Source of the DNA: DASYPQ01 sp041488095 | Lineage (GTDB): Bacteria; Planctomycetota; UBA1135; GCA-002686595 | DNA length: 64,000 bases | Direction of reading: 5' to 3' | Assembly: GCA_041488095.1 (NCBI GenBank) | Contig: JBGPOP010000022.1 | Location: 1-64,000 of the forward strand | Shown: in pieces, positions 32,590 through 40,729 of the stretch | Layout: every line of letters begins with the position of its first letter | How positions within the stretch are numbered: the first letter of the stretch is position 1 | Position numbers and translations under genes: made by a program | The notes under the pieces: model-generated | The model's database searches: none | What the model was told of the DNA's origin: nothing | Seen by the model: only the letters and a program-made list of their open reading frames with translations

Positions 32590-33908
32590 TGGTCCGCGAG
32601 ATTGCCTGGCGCGTCCTGCGCAGCGGCGCGACGGCTCCGCTCCGGGAGGTCGATCGGGCCGCGCGCGAGAACCGCCTCGATCCTCGCGACCGCGCGCTGC
32701 TGCGCCGTTTCGTCGGGACGGAGATCCGCCGCCGCGGGACGCTGCGCGCCCTGGTCCGCCGCTTCGCGCGCGGGAAACCCGACCCTGATCTCGCCACGCA
32801 CCTCCATCTCGGCCTCGTCCAGCTCTTCTTCCTGGACCAGATCCCCGACCACGCGGCGATCGCGGAGACCGTGGCCGCGGCGAAGCGCACCCTCGGCCCG
32901 AAAAAAGCCGGCTACGTGAACGCGGTCCTGCGCGCGGCGCTCGACGCGCGACGCCCGGGCTCCAGCGGGGACCCGCGGCGCGACCTTCCGCTCCGCGCGG
33001 TGCACGTCTCCGAGCCGGTCTTCCCCGATCCGAAGGAGCATCCGCTCCTGTGGGCCGAGGATGCGCTCTCGCTGCCCGCGGTCCTCGTCCGCCGGTGGAT
33101 GCGCCGCTACGGCGAGGACCGCGCTTTCGCTCTCGCTCGCGGGGCGCTCGCCGAGCCCGATCTCTCGCTGCGGGTCCTGGCTCCGCGCGAGGTGGTGGTG
33201 CAAGCCCTCGAGGCACTGGGCTGCCCGGCCCGCACGGGCGGCCATCCGCGCATCCTGCTCGTCGCCGCCGACCAGGCCGAGACCGTCCTCGCCTCGGACC
33301 TCTTCTCGCACGGTTCGATCACGGTCCAGGGCGAGACGGCCCTGCGCTCCGGCGAGATGCTGGGGGCGCGGGAAGGCGAGCGCCTCCTCGACGCGTGCGC
33401 CGCACCGGGCGGCAAGACGGCCGTCCTGGCCGAGTGCGGCGCGCGCGTCCTCGCCTGCGACGCAAGCGCAGAACGCCTCGCACGGGTGCGCGGTGCCCTG
33501 CGCCGGCTCGCACCCGCGGGCCGGGTGGACCTGGCCGTCTGCGAGGCCGCGCAGGGAGTCGCTCGCGAGTCATGCGACGGCGTTCTCGTCGACGTCCCCT
33601 GCAGCAATACAGGCGTGCTCGCCCAGCGTCCGGAAGCACGCTGGCGCTTCGACGCGGTCTCCAGGCGCTCGCTCGCCGGGCTCCAGGAGCGGCTGCTGTG
33701 CGAGTGCGCGCAGCGTGTGCGACCGCGGGGGCGGCTCGTGTACTCGACGTGCAGCCTCGAGCCCGAGGAGAACCGTCGGCGCGTGGAGGCCTTTCTCAGC
33801 GCCTGTCCGGATTTCTCTCTGGAGGAGGAGTTCGAAGCCCTCCCCGATCCCCGGGGTCCGAGCGGCCCGGTCGACGGCGGCTACGCCGCTCGCTTGCGTC
33901 GGACCTGA
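32589..33908 (+). CDS. rsmB: 16S rRNA m5C967-type methyltransferase
   Basis: A 439-residue Fmu/RsmB-like enzyme that methylates cytosine in 16S rRNA. The N-terminal 140 residues are a NusB-like helical domain ('MVREIAWRVLRSG...LDPRDRALLRRFVGTEIRRRGTLRALVRRF', 'LVQLFFLDQIPDHAAIAETVAAAKRTLGPKKAGYVNAVLRAAL'). The SAM-binding domain contains 'LLDACAAPGGKTAVLAECGARVLACDAS', the catalytic Cys motif 'DGVLVDVPCSNTGVLAQRPEARWRF' and 'LVYSTCSLEPEENRRRVEAFL'. Both conserved Cys (PC and TC) are present. It ends the five-gene rightward unit; the next gene is convergent with only 7 nt between them. Confidence 0.93.
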   Translation: MVREIAWRVLRSGATAPLREVDRAARENRLDPRDRALLRRFVGTEIRRRGTLRALVRRFARGKPDPDLATHLHLGLVQLFFLDQIPDHAAIAETVAAAKRTLGPKKAGYVNAVLRAALDARRPGSSGDPRRDLPLRAVHVSEPVFPDPKEHPLLWAEDALSLPAVLVRRWMRRYGEDRAFALARGALAEPDLSLRVLAPREVVVQALEALGCPARTGGHPRILLVAADQAETVLASDLFSHGSITVQGETALRSGEMLGAREGERLLDACAAPGGKTAVLAECGARVLACDASAERLARVRGALRRLAPAGRVDLAVCEAAQGVARESCDGVLVDVPCSNTGVLAQRPEARWRFDAVSRRSLAGLQERLLCECAQRVRPRGRLVYSTCSLEPEENRRRVEAFLSACPDFSLEEEFEALPDPRGPSGPVDGGYAARLRRT

Positions 33909-33915
33909 GGCCCGA

Positions 33916-34500
33916 TCAAGTCGGGTCTCCCTGGTTCTCGGGAGTCACATGCTTCAGGTCGAGGAGCACCGCCGCATCGGCGACATCGAACAGGTTGGAC
34001 CAAGCGTCCGGCGTCCCCGAAAGCTCCAAGGGGGGAGCGACCGCCGGGAGAGGCCCCGCCACGAAGTGCTGTTCGAGCCATTGCCGGTTCGTGCGCACGG
34101 TCCCGACGATGGGCAGAATCGAGAGCCCGCTCTTCCCGGCCAGGAGGTCGAGGGTCTCCGTGGGCGCGAGCGAGGGCATCAGCACGGTCAACAGGCGCCC
34201 GTGGCGCGACAGAGGCACGATCCCGTTCTCGATGAGGAAGGCGGTGTCGAGGCCCGCACTGGCCTTGGGGTCTGGCTCGGCGATCCCGACCGTCAGGAAC
34301 GGCAGACCGTAGAGCTCGCACACCAGGCGCGACAGCTCCCAATCCGCCACCAGATTGGCGGTGACGAGCGCCTCGGGGAAGGGCGGGCCACCGCGCGCGC
34401 TGAACTGGAGCGCGTCCTGGAGCGCGCGCGAGTCGACGAGTCCGCGCTCGGCCAGAACTTCGGCGAGGCGTCCGTATTCGAGGCGCTGGCGACTCTTCAC
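33916..34500 (-). CDS. Orphan GspE/MshE N-terminal (T2SSE_N-like) domain protein
   Basis: About 194 residues from a GTG at 34500, or up to 267 residues if upstream Met codons (34617 or 34719) are used. The extra N-terminus is Arg/Pro-rich and unconvincing. 'RLAEVLAERGLVDSRALQDALQFSARGGPPFPEALVTANLVADWELSRLVCELYGLPFLTV' and 'TAFLIENGIVPLSRHGRLLTVLMPSLAPTETLDLLAGKSGLSILPIVGTVRTNRQWLEQHF' match the N-terminal domain of type II secretion/type IV pilus ATPases, which in MshE binds c-di-GMP. No ATPase domain follows. It may be a stand-alone receiver or regulator. It lies between rsmB and gyrB. Confidence 0.65.
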   Translation of the reverse strand: MKSRQRLEYGRLAEVLAERGLVDSRALQDALQFSARGGPPFPEALVTANLVADWELSRLVCELYGLPFLTVGIAEPDPKASAGLDTAFLIENGIVPLSRHGRLLTVLMPSLAPTETLDLLAGKSGLSILPIVGTVRTNRQWLEQHFVAGPLPAVAPPLELSGTPDAWSNLFDVADAAVLLDLKHVTPENQGDPT

Positions 34501-34761
34501 GGCAGCGGGGGCAGTTCTCGGGACGAGGGAAGGGGGAAAGGCCCACGAACCCGGGCCTCTGGTCCTGTATCGGCCGAGAGCGTCGACCGCTGGAGTCGTC
34601 CCGCGCTCCACCAGCATGCTCCCCCGCGTGCCTGCGCCCAGGAGGGTCCGGGCCGCCTTGGCCGGGGGTATCCGCAGTCCTGGAGCTCGCGTCGACGCTC
34701 CCCACGGCCACCGCGGCACCCCGTTCAGCCGCTGCCCGCCGCCGGCACCGGCCGCCGATCC

Positions 34762-37203
34762 TCAGATGTCGAGGTTAGTCACCTCGAGCGCGTGGCGTTC
34801 GATGTACTCGCGGCGCTGCTCGACCTGGTCCGACATCAAGATCGTGAAGATCTCGTCGGCGGCCATCGCGTCCTCGATCGATACCTGGTAGAGGGTGCGC
34901 CGCGACGGGTCCAGGGTCGACTCCCAGAGCTGATCGGCATCCATCTCGCCGAGCCCCTTGTAGCGCTGGACGTCGATCTCGGACTGTGCACCCTTGCGCA
35001 AAGCCGCGGCCAGCTGCAGAGGATCGGAGCAGCGCTGCGTCTCCTTGCCCCCCTCGACTTGCCAATCGCCGCCCCCGCGGAGCGCGAGCCCCTTCTTCTC
35101 GAGGTTTCCGAGGATCCGGGTCAGCTCATCGAGGTGGGAGAGGTGGCACACGACGGCGTGTGCCTCCTCCCGGTCGAAGGCGCGTCCGGGGCCATCGTAG
35201 ACGCGCAGCGATTCTCCCGGTCGGAGCAGCGTCTTCTGCAGCTCCAGGAAGTCGTTCAGCTCGCCGAGCGTGGCGAAGAACCGGTCCTTGCCTTGCGCCC
35301 GCGCCCAGTGGGCGGGCAGGCGCGTGCCGTCGAAGGATCGCATCATCTCGCGCAGCGGGACGCGCGCCCAGGGAGGCGCGGCTTCCACGACGACGTCCTC
35401 GAGGCGGCGCAGCTCGTCGCACAGTTCCTTGAGCTGGGCGCCTTTCCAGGTCCTCCCCGAGCGCGGATCCTGGACCGACAAGGCCTCGACCCCACGCTCG
35501 ATCAGCACCGATCGCAGTTCGGCCTCGGTCGTCACGTAGCGCTGTCCGCCCTTCCAGGACAGCTTGTAGAGCGGAGGCTGCGCGATGTAGAGGTGACCGG
35601 CCTCGATCAGATCCCGCATGTGCCGGAAGAAGAACGTCAAGAGCAGCGTACGGATGTGGGAACCGTCCACGTCCGCGTCGGTCATGATGATCGTCTTGCC
35701 GTAGCGCAGCTTCGAGAGATCGAATTCTTCGGCGATGCCGGTCCCGAGCGCCGAGATGATCAGCTGGATCTCGGAGTGCGCCAGCATCTTGTCGAGGCGC
35801 GCCCTCTCGACGTTCAGGATCTTGCCCTTGAGCGGCAGCACGGCCTGGAAGCGCCGGTCGCGGCCCATCTTGGCCGAGCCTCCGGCCGAGTCCCCTTCGA
35901 CGAGGAACAATTCGGACTCGTCGAGGTTGCTGGACTGGCAGTCGGCCAGCTTGCCCGGAAGGTTCCCGCTCGCCAGCGCCGACTTGCGCCGCACGAGGTC
36001 GCGCGCCTTGCGGGCCGCTTCTCGCGCGGCCTGCGCGAGCATGGCCTTCTGGATGATCGACTTCGCCGCCGCGGGGTGCTCCTCGAGGTAGGTCGAGACC
36101 AGGTCCCCCACCACGGACTCCACGATCCCCTGGACCTCCCGGTTGCCGAGCTTGTCCTTGGTCTGCCCCTCGAATTGCGGCTCGGGGACCTTCAGCGCCA
36201 GGATTGCGGTCAGTCCCTCGCGCAGATCGTCCCCGCTCGGCAGGTCGTCGGCCTCCTTGGCGATCTTCTCGGACTTGGCGTAGTTGTTCAGCGAGCGCGT
36301 CAGCCCCGCCTTGAACCCCGCGAGGTGCGTGCCTCCGCCGGGCGTGTTGATGTTGTTGACGAAGCAGTACACGGTCTCCTGGTAGGTGTCGGTGTATTGC
36401 ATCGCCAGCTCGACCTCGTACTCGCGGTCGGGGCGGTCGGGTGAGGGAACGACCTTGGCGAAGTGGATGATGTCGGGGTGCAGCACGGTCTTGTTCTTGT
36501 TGACGTGCTGAACGAAGGTCCGGACCCCCTCGGGGAATTCGAAGTGCTCCTTCGCGCCGGTGCGTTGGTCCTCGAGGTCGATGACCACCCCGCGCGTGCC
36601 CATCAGGTAGGCCATCTCGCGCAGCCGCTTGGCCACGATCTCGTACTGGATCTCCGTCGTGCTGAAGATCTCGCCGTCGGGCTTGAAGACCACCTGAGTG
36701 CCGGTCCGGCTCGACTTGCCGATGACCTCGAGCTCGCCTGCGCGCTCCCCGCGCCGGAAGCGCATGCGGTGGATGCCGCCCTCGCGTTCGACCGTGACCT
36801 CGAGCCACTCCGACAGCGCGTTGACGCACGAGACACCCACGCCGTGCAGGCCTCCCGAGACCTTGTACGCGCTCTTGTCGAACTTGCCGCCGGCGTGGAT
36901 GCGCGTCAGCGCGACTTCGACCGCGGGGATTCCCTCGGTGGGGTGGATGCCGACCGGGATGCCGCGCCCGTCGTCGGTGACGCTGACCGATCCGTCCAGT
37001 CGGATGACCACCTCGCAGCGGTGAGCGAAGCCGGCCAACGCCTCGTCCATCGAGTTGTCGACCACCTCCCAGATCAGGTGATGGAGGCCGCGGACGTCGG
37101 TGTCGCCGACGTACATCGCCGGCCTGATGCGGATGGCCTCGAGCCCTTCGAGGACGGTGATCGACCCGGCGTCGTAGGTCGAAACTTGCGTCTCTTGTGC
37201 CAT
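34762..37203 (-). CDS. gyrB: DNA gyrase subunit B
   Basis: An 813-residue ATPase subunit of gyrase. GHKL ATPase motifs: 'IRPAMYVGDTDVRGLHHLIWEVVDNSMDEALAGF', 'VTDDGRGIPVGIHP', 'ALTRIHAGGKFDKSAYKVSGGLHGVGVSCVNALSEWLEV'. The TOPRIM domain has 'ESELFLVEGDSAGGSAKMGRDRRFQAVLPLKGKILNVERARLDKML' and 'TIIMTDADVDGSHIRTLLLTFFFRHM'. The C-terminal 'QRYKGLGEMDADQLWESTLDPSRRTLYQV' is canonical. A segment of about 150 residues between TOPRIM and the tail (about 560-710) is Arg/Glu-rich and less conserved, resembling the insert of gram-negative GyrB. It is part of the dnaA-dnaN-DUF721-gyrB order common near origins. Confidence 0.97.
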   Translation of the reverse strand: MAQETQVSTYDAGSITVLEGLEAIRIRPAMYVGDTDVRGLHHLIWEVVDNSMDEALAGFAHRCEVVIRLDGSVSVTDDGRGIPVGIHPTEGIPAVEVALTRIHAGGKFDKSAYKVSGGLHGVGVSCVNALSEWLEVTVEREGGIHRMRFRRGERAGELEVIGKSSRTGTQVVFKPDGEIFSTTEIQYEIVAKRLREMAYLMGTRGVVIDLEDQRTGAKEHFEFPEGVRTFVQHVNKNKTVLHPDIIHFAKVVPSPDRPDREYEVELAMQYTDTYQETVYCFVNNINTPGGGTHLAGFKAGLTRSLNNYAKSEKIAKEADDLPSGDDLREGLTAILALKVPEPQFEGQTKDKLGNREVQGIVESVVGDLVSTYLEEHPAAAKSIIQKAMLAQAAREAARKARDLVRRKSALASGNLPGKLADCQSSNLDESELFLVEGDSAGGSAKMGRDRRFQAVLPLKGKILNVERARLDKMLAHSEIQLIISALGTGIAEEFDLSKLRYGKTIIMTDADVDGSHIRTLLLTFFFRHMRDLIEAGHLYIAQPPLYKLSWKGGQRYVTTEAELRSVLIERGVEALSVQDPRSGRTWKGAQLKELCDELRRLEDVVVEAAPPWARVPLREMMRSFDGTRLPAHWARAQGKDRFFATLGELNDFLELQKTLLRPGESLRVYDGPGRAFDREEAHAVVCHLSHLDELTRILGNLEKKGLALRGGGDWQVEGGKETQRCSDPLQLAAALRKGAQSEIDVQRYKGLGEMDADQLWESTLDPSRRTLYQVSIEDAMAADEIFTILMSDQVEQRREYIERHALEVTNLDI

Positions 37204-37205
37204 GG

Positions 37206-37535
37206 TCAGCGCTTCAGGCGGAAGACGACGCGACGGATCTCGGGTCTTGCCAGGTGTGCGTTGGCGCGCTCGCGATACGTCTCGCCGGTGAAGGTCGAGA
37301 GCTCCTGGAGATGGGAGGCCGAGTCGACCTCGATGACCAGTTCTCCGCGCGCGAACCGCACGGGCCGCGCGCGCCGAGCAAGGTCCGCCCCGACGGCGTC
37401 GATCCAGGCCTGGAACACGGGCCAGTCCCTCATCCGCGATCCCAGGCCGCTCGCGCGCAAGAAGCGCCCTACGGCGTCTTGCATCGACACGGCCCCGCGC
37501 CGGGCAGCGGCCTCGCTCGGTTCCTGGCTTCTCAT
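37206..37535 (-). CDS. dciA: DUF721 (DciA-type) protein
   Basis: A 109-residue member of DUF721, the family of DciA, the ancestral replicative helicase loader partner. Family features are 'DAVGRFLRASGLGSRMRDWPVFQAWIDAVGADLARRARPVRFARGELVIEVDSASHLQELST', with the conserved 'W..AVG..LA.....+....G.L.V.V.S..W...L' pattern, here with 'H' in place of the usual Trp near the end. It lies 2 nt from gyrB and 10 nt from dnaN on the same strand, and the linkage to replication genes supports the DciA role. Function in this organism is inferred from family and position. Confidence 0.82.
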   Translation of the reverse strand: MRSQEPSEAAARRGAVSMQDAVGRFLRASGLGSRMRDWPVFQAWIDAVGADLARRARPVRFARGELVIEVDSASHLQELSTFTGETYRERANAHLARPEIRRVVFRLKR

Positions 37536-37545
37536 GGGACCGGCC

Positions 37546-38646
37546 TCAGGCGTCGACCGTGATCGGCATCACGACGTACATGTAGTTCTCGCCCAGGGTG
37601 AACTTCCCCGGGCTGGTCTTCTCGTTGAACTGGAGGCGCACCTGGCCGCCTTCGCAGTTCTTCAGCCCGTCGAGGACGAAGTCGGGGTTGAAGGCGATCT
37701 CCGCCGGCCCGCCCTTGAAATCCACGTCCATCCGCGCGCGAGCCTCGCCACGCCCGGCGGACTGTCCGAAGAGCTCGAGCTCCCCCTTGGAAAGCTTGAG
37801 CCGCACGGCGCGCGCCTCGACCCCGGTCACGTTGGCGACGAGGTGCAGCTTCTTGGCCAGGGTCGTGGCGTCGGCCTCCATGAGATTCTGGGAGTCCTTG
37901 GGGATCACGGCGGCGTAGCGCGGGAATTCCCCGTCGACCAGGCGCGAGAAGATCTCGGCATTCTTCGTCCGCAAGCCGACCTGGTTCTCGCCGAAGTGCA
38001 GGTGCACCTGCTCGAGCGGATCATGGATCACGCGGCAGAACAGGTTCAAGGCCTTGGCCGGGATGAGAGCCGGCTTGGGCCGTCCGGCGCGGGTCTCGAT
38101 GCGCGCGCTCGAGAGCGCGAGCCGGCGCCCATCCGTGGCGACCAGCTTGATCGCCCCATCCTCGATCTCGGCGAGGACCGCGTGCATCGCGTAGCGGCCA
38201 GCCTCGCGTGCGGCAGCGAAGACGGTGCGATTGACGAGACGGACGAACTCCCCACCTTGGATGGAAAAGGTCTCCGCGTCACCGAAGCGGGAGATGACCG
38301 GAAACTCGTCGGGGTCGCTCGTGACGAGCTCGCAGGCGTCCTCTCCGCCGGCGATGCGGCAAGTGTTCTCTCGCGTCTGGAGGCTGACCTCCTGGGAGGA
38401 GAGATCGCGCACGAAATCGAGCGTCACGCGCGCGGGCACGACCGCGGGGCCTGGCTCCTCGACCTTGACATCCTCGATCCGATAGCGGATGGCGCACTCG
38501 AGATCCGTGCCGACGAGCTCGAGCGCGTTGTCGGTTGCGACGAGGCAGACGTTCTCCAAGGCAGGCTTGGTGCTCTTGCCGGGGATGACGTTGTTGACGA
38601 CGGCCAGGCCTTCGCCGAGCTTCTCGCGATCGCAGATGACCTTCAT
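37546..38646 (-). CDS. dnaN: DNA polymerase III beta sliding clamp
   Basis: A 366-residue ring-forming processivity clamp with three repeated beta-alpha domains. 'MKVICDREKLGEGLAVVNNVIPGKSTKPALENVCLVATDNALELVGTDLECAIRYRI' matches the start of domain I. 'AMHAVLAEIEDGAIKLVATDGRRLALS' is in domain II, and 'FVLDGLKNCEGGQVRLQFNEKTSPGKFTLGENYMYVVMPITV' is the domain III tail, ending in the usual 'MPI' region. The length is close to the common value. It is preceded by a 365-nt gap to dnaA that is the main candidate for an origin element, and is followed by DUF721 and gyrB. Confidence 0.97.
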   Translation of the reverse strand: MKVICDREKLGEGLAVVNNVIPGKSTKPALENVCLVATDNALELVGTDLECAIRYRIEDVKVEEPGPAVVPARVTLDFVRDLSSQEVSLQTRENTCRIAGGEDACELVTSDPDEFPVISRFGDAETFSIQGGEFVRLVNRTVFAAAREAGRYAMHAVLAEIEDGAIKLVATDGRRLALSSARIETRAGRPKPALIPAKALNLFCRVIHDPLEQVHLHFGENQVGLRTKNAEIFSRLVDGEFPRYAAVIPKDSQNLMEADATTLAKKLHLVANVTGVEARAVRLKLSKGELELFGQSAGRGEARARMDVDFKGGPAEIAFNPDFVLDGLKNCEGGQVRLQFNEKTSPGKFTLGENYMYVVMPITVDA

Positions 38647-39011
38647 GCCGATGGGTTCCAGGGGCGGGATCGGGGTGGGACTCTTTCTACTCTGATTCCT
38701 GTATTAGAACGGATCACAGTCATAGAAGAGACCCCCCCGATCCGTGGAGAAGCCTTCGCGACCCCTCCCTAACACCGCCTCCTCACGGACCTTCCGCTCC
38801 CTCATCCCCAGTTCTCCACGGTGGGCGGCCCGTGCATCACCCGTGGACTTCCCTCGCCCAGCCCACAGCACTCCCCCGTCCCGCCAGCGCGACGTTTGGG
38901 ATTGTGGAGGAAGGGGTCTTCCGTCCACGGTCATTCCGCAGGTTATCCAGCCGCGATTCATGGAGTCTGGGGTGCTTCTTCTCCAGGGGGAACGTGCGAG
39001 CAGGGAGGTGC
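38647..39011. other. dnaN-dnaA gap, candidate oriC/AT-rich element
   Basis: A 365-nt non-coding gap, the longest in the replication block. It has a locally AT-rich stretch around 38684-38735 (TTTCTACTCTGATTCCTG...) in an otherwise GC-rich region, and several imperfect DnaA-box-like words: TTATCCAGC at 38944-38952 (7 of 9), TTCTCCACG at 38812-38820 (7 of 9), and TGTGGAGGA near 38904-38912 on the other strand (7 of 9). No perfect TTATCCACA occurs. It may hold the origin, the dnaN promoter, or both. The minus-strand frame 38704-39015 in it has no protein-like features. Confidence 0.4.
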
Positions 39012-40517
39012 TCACGCCGGGGGAGCCTTGAGTTTCTCGAGGAGCGTGTCGAGGAGATGACGGCAGGTCGGGTCCGCGACGGCGAGCTGGGCGACCTTGT
39101 CGACGGCGTAGATGACGGTCGAGTGGTCGCGGCCCCCGAAGAACCCGCCGATCTCCTCCAGGGAATGCCGCGTGATCTGCCGCGCGAGGTACATCGCGAC
39201 CTGCCGGGGATAGGCGATCGTGTTCGTGCGCTTCTTCGACTGCAGCTCCGAGAGCTTGACCCCGAAGTGCTCCGTGACCACGTTCAGGATGTCCTCCATC
39301 GAGGGCTGTCCCTTGCGCGCGGCGAACAATTCCCGCAAGGCCTCACGAGCGAGCTCGGGACCCACCGGACGGCCCGAGAGGCCGGCGTAGGACAGAAGTT
39401 TCGTCACGGCCCCCTCGAGCTCGCGGATGTTGCTGTCGATGCGTTCGGCGAGCAGGCGCGCCACGTCGTCGGGGATCTCTCGCCCGCGCTCGCGGCTCTT
39501 GCGCTTCAGGATCGCCATGCGCGTCTCGTAGCAAGGCGGCTCGATCTCGGTGACGAGCCCCCACTTGAAGCGCGACACGAGGCGTTCCTGCAGCGTGGGG
39601 ATGTCGCGCGGAGGGCTGTCGGAGGAGAGGACGATCTGCTTGCCCTGCTGGTGCAGCGCGTTGAAAGTGTGGAAGAACTCCTCCTGGGTGCGCTCCTTGT
39701 TGGCCAGGAGGTGGATGTCGTCGACCACCAGCACGTCGACGTTGCGGTACTTGTGCCGGAACTTCTGAAGGTCGCCATCCTCGAGCGCGTTGATGAAGTG
39801 GTTCACGAACGTCTCGCAAGACAGGTACAGGATGCGGGTCTTGGCGTTGCGCTCGAGCAGCGAGAAGCACAGCGACTGCAACAGATGCGTCTTGCCCAGG
39901 CCCACGCTGCCGTGCAGGAAGAAAGGGTTGTAGGCCTTGCCCGGCGCCTCGGCCGTCCCGACGGAGGCCGCCCACGCGAAGCGGTTGCAGGGTCCGACGA
40001 CGAAGTTGTCGAAGGTGTACTTGGGGTTCAGACCCAGATCGCTCGAGAGCAGCAGGCCTTGCGGCGGGACGGTCGGACGGGCTCCGAAGGACCCGGATGG
40101 ATCGAGGGAAGGAGGAGCCGCTGCCGCGCCCGGCGAACCCGGGGGGTTCTCGGAGCCGGGGCGCGCGGGCCTGGCGACAGCCTCGGGATCGACGACGAAC
40201 TCCACCCGTCGCGGCGACCCCGAGATCTCCTTGGCCGCTTGCTCGATCACCTCGCGGTAGTAGCTGTCGAGCCAGCCGCGCGAGAAGCCGTCCTGGAGCG
40301 CGATGCGCACGACCTCGCCGTCGGCGTGCACGAGCGCCGCGCGCCGGAACCAGGTCTCGAACTGTCCGGGCTGGACGCGAGTGCGCACGGCGCTCTGCAG
40401 CGCGGACCACAGCTCCTCGAGCGATCCCGTCCGGCGTTCGCCGTGTTCGCCCCGCCGCTCTTCCGGCCGTGGGTCCGGACGCGGCTCAGGAGCAAAGCTT
40501 GCGGCTTGCGAGGACAT
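39012..40517 (-). CDS. dnaA: Chromosomal replication initiator DnaA
   Basis: A 501-residue initiator that opens the origin. Domain I is 'LWSALQSAVRTRVQPGQFETWFRRAALVHADGEVVRIALQDGFSRGWLDSYYREVIEQAAKEI'. A linker follows of about 45 residues, Pro/Gly-rich and unstructured. Domain III (AAA+) has 'YTFDNFVVGPCNRFAWAASVGTAEAPGKAYNPFFLHGSVGLGKTHLLQSL' (Walker A), 'VDVLVVDDIHLLANKERTQEEFFHTFNALHQQGKQIVLSSD' (Walker B). Domain IV ends with the DNA-binding signature 'FGVKLSELQSKKRTNTIAYPRQVAMYLARQITRHSLEEIGGFFGGRDHSTVIYAVDKV'. No sign of truncation. Upstream is a 212-nt spacer to the cysteine desulfurase gene. Confidence 0.98.
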   Translation of the reverse strand: MSSQAASFAPEPRPDPRPEERRGEHGERRTGSLEELWSALQSAVRTRVQPGQFETWFRRAALVHADGEVVRIALQDGFSRGWLDSYYREVIEQAAKEISGSPRRVEFVVDPEAVARPARPGSENPPGSPGAAAAPPSLDPSGSFGARPTVPPQGLLLSSDLGLNPKYTFDNFVVGPCNRFAWAASVGTAEAPGKAYNPFFLHGSVGLGKTHLLQSLCFSLLERNAKTRILYLSCETFVNHFINALEDGDLQKFRHKYRNVDVLVVDDIHLLANKERTQEEFFHTFNALHQQGKQIVLSSDSPPRDIPTLQERLVSRFKWGLVTEIEPPCYETRMAILKRKSRERGREIPDDVARLLAERIDSNIRELEGAVTKLLSYAGLSGRPVGPELAREALRELFAARKGQPSMEDILNVVTEHFGVKLSELQSKKRTNTIAYPRQVAMYLARQITRHSLEEIGGFFGGRDHSTVIYAVDKVAQLAVADPTCRHLLDTLLEKLKAPPA

Positions 40518-40729
40518 GAGCGAGTTTGGCGGCGATCATGGGATGGAATGAGCGACGCCTGGTTGCGCGCCACGATGAGATGGGGGGGCCTCTCTTCCTC
40601 GCTCGGCTGACCGCTTGCCGCACGCTCCCGCCGAGGAGGCGCCATTACATGCGCGCCCCCGCGCGCGGTCAACGCCGGAACGACAAACTCTTCGCGCTCG
40701 CTTTGCGCTTGACGTCAGCTACGCGGCTT

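Noticed and set aside
38704..39015. A 103-codon minus-strand frame in the dnaN-dnaA gap
   Set aside because: No ribosome site, no motif, composition of non-coding DNA.
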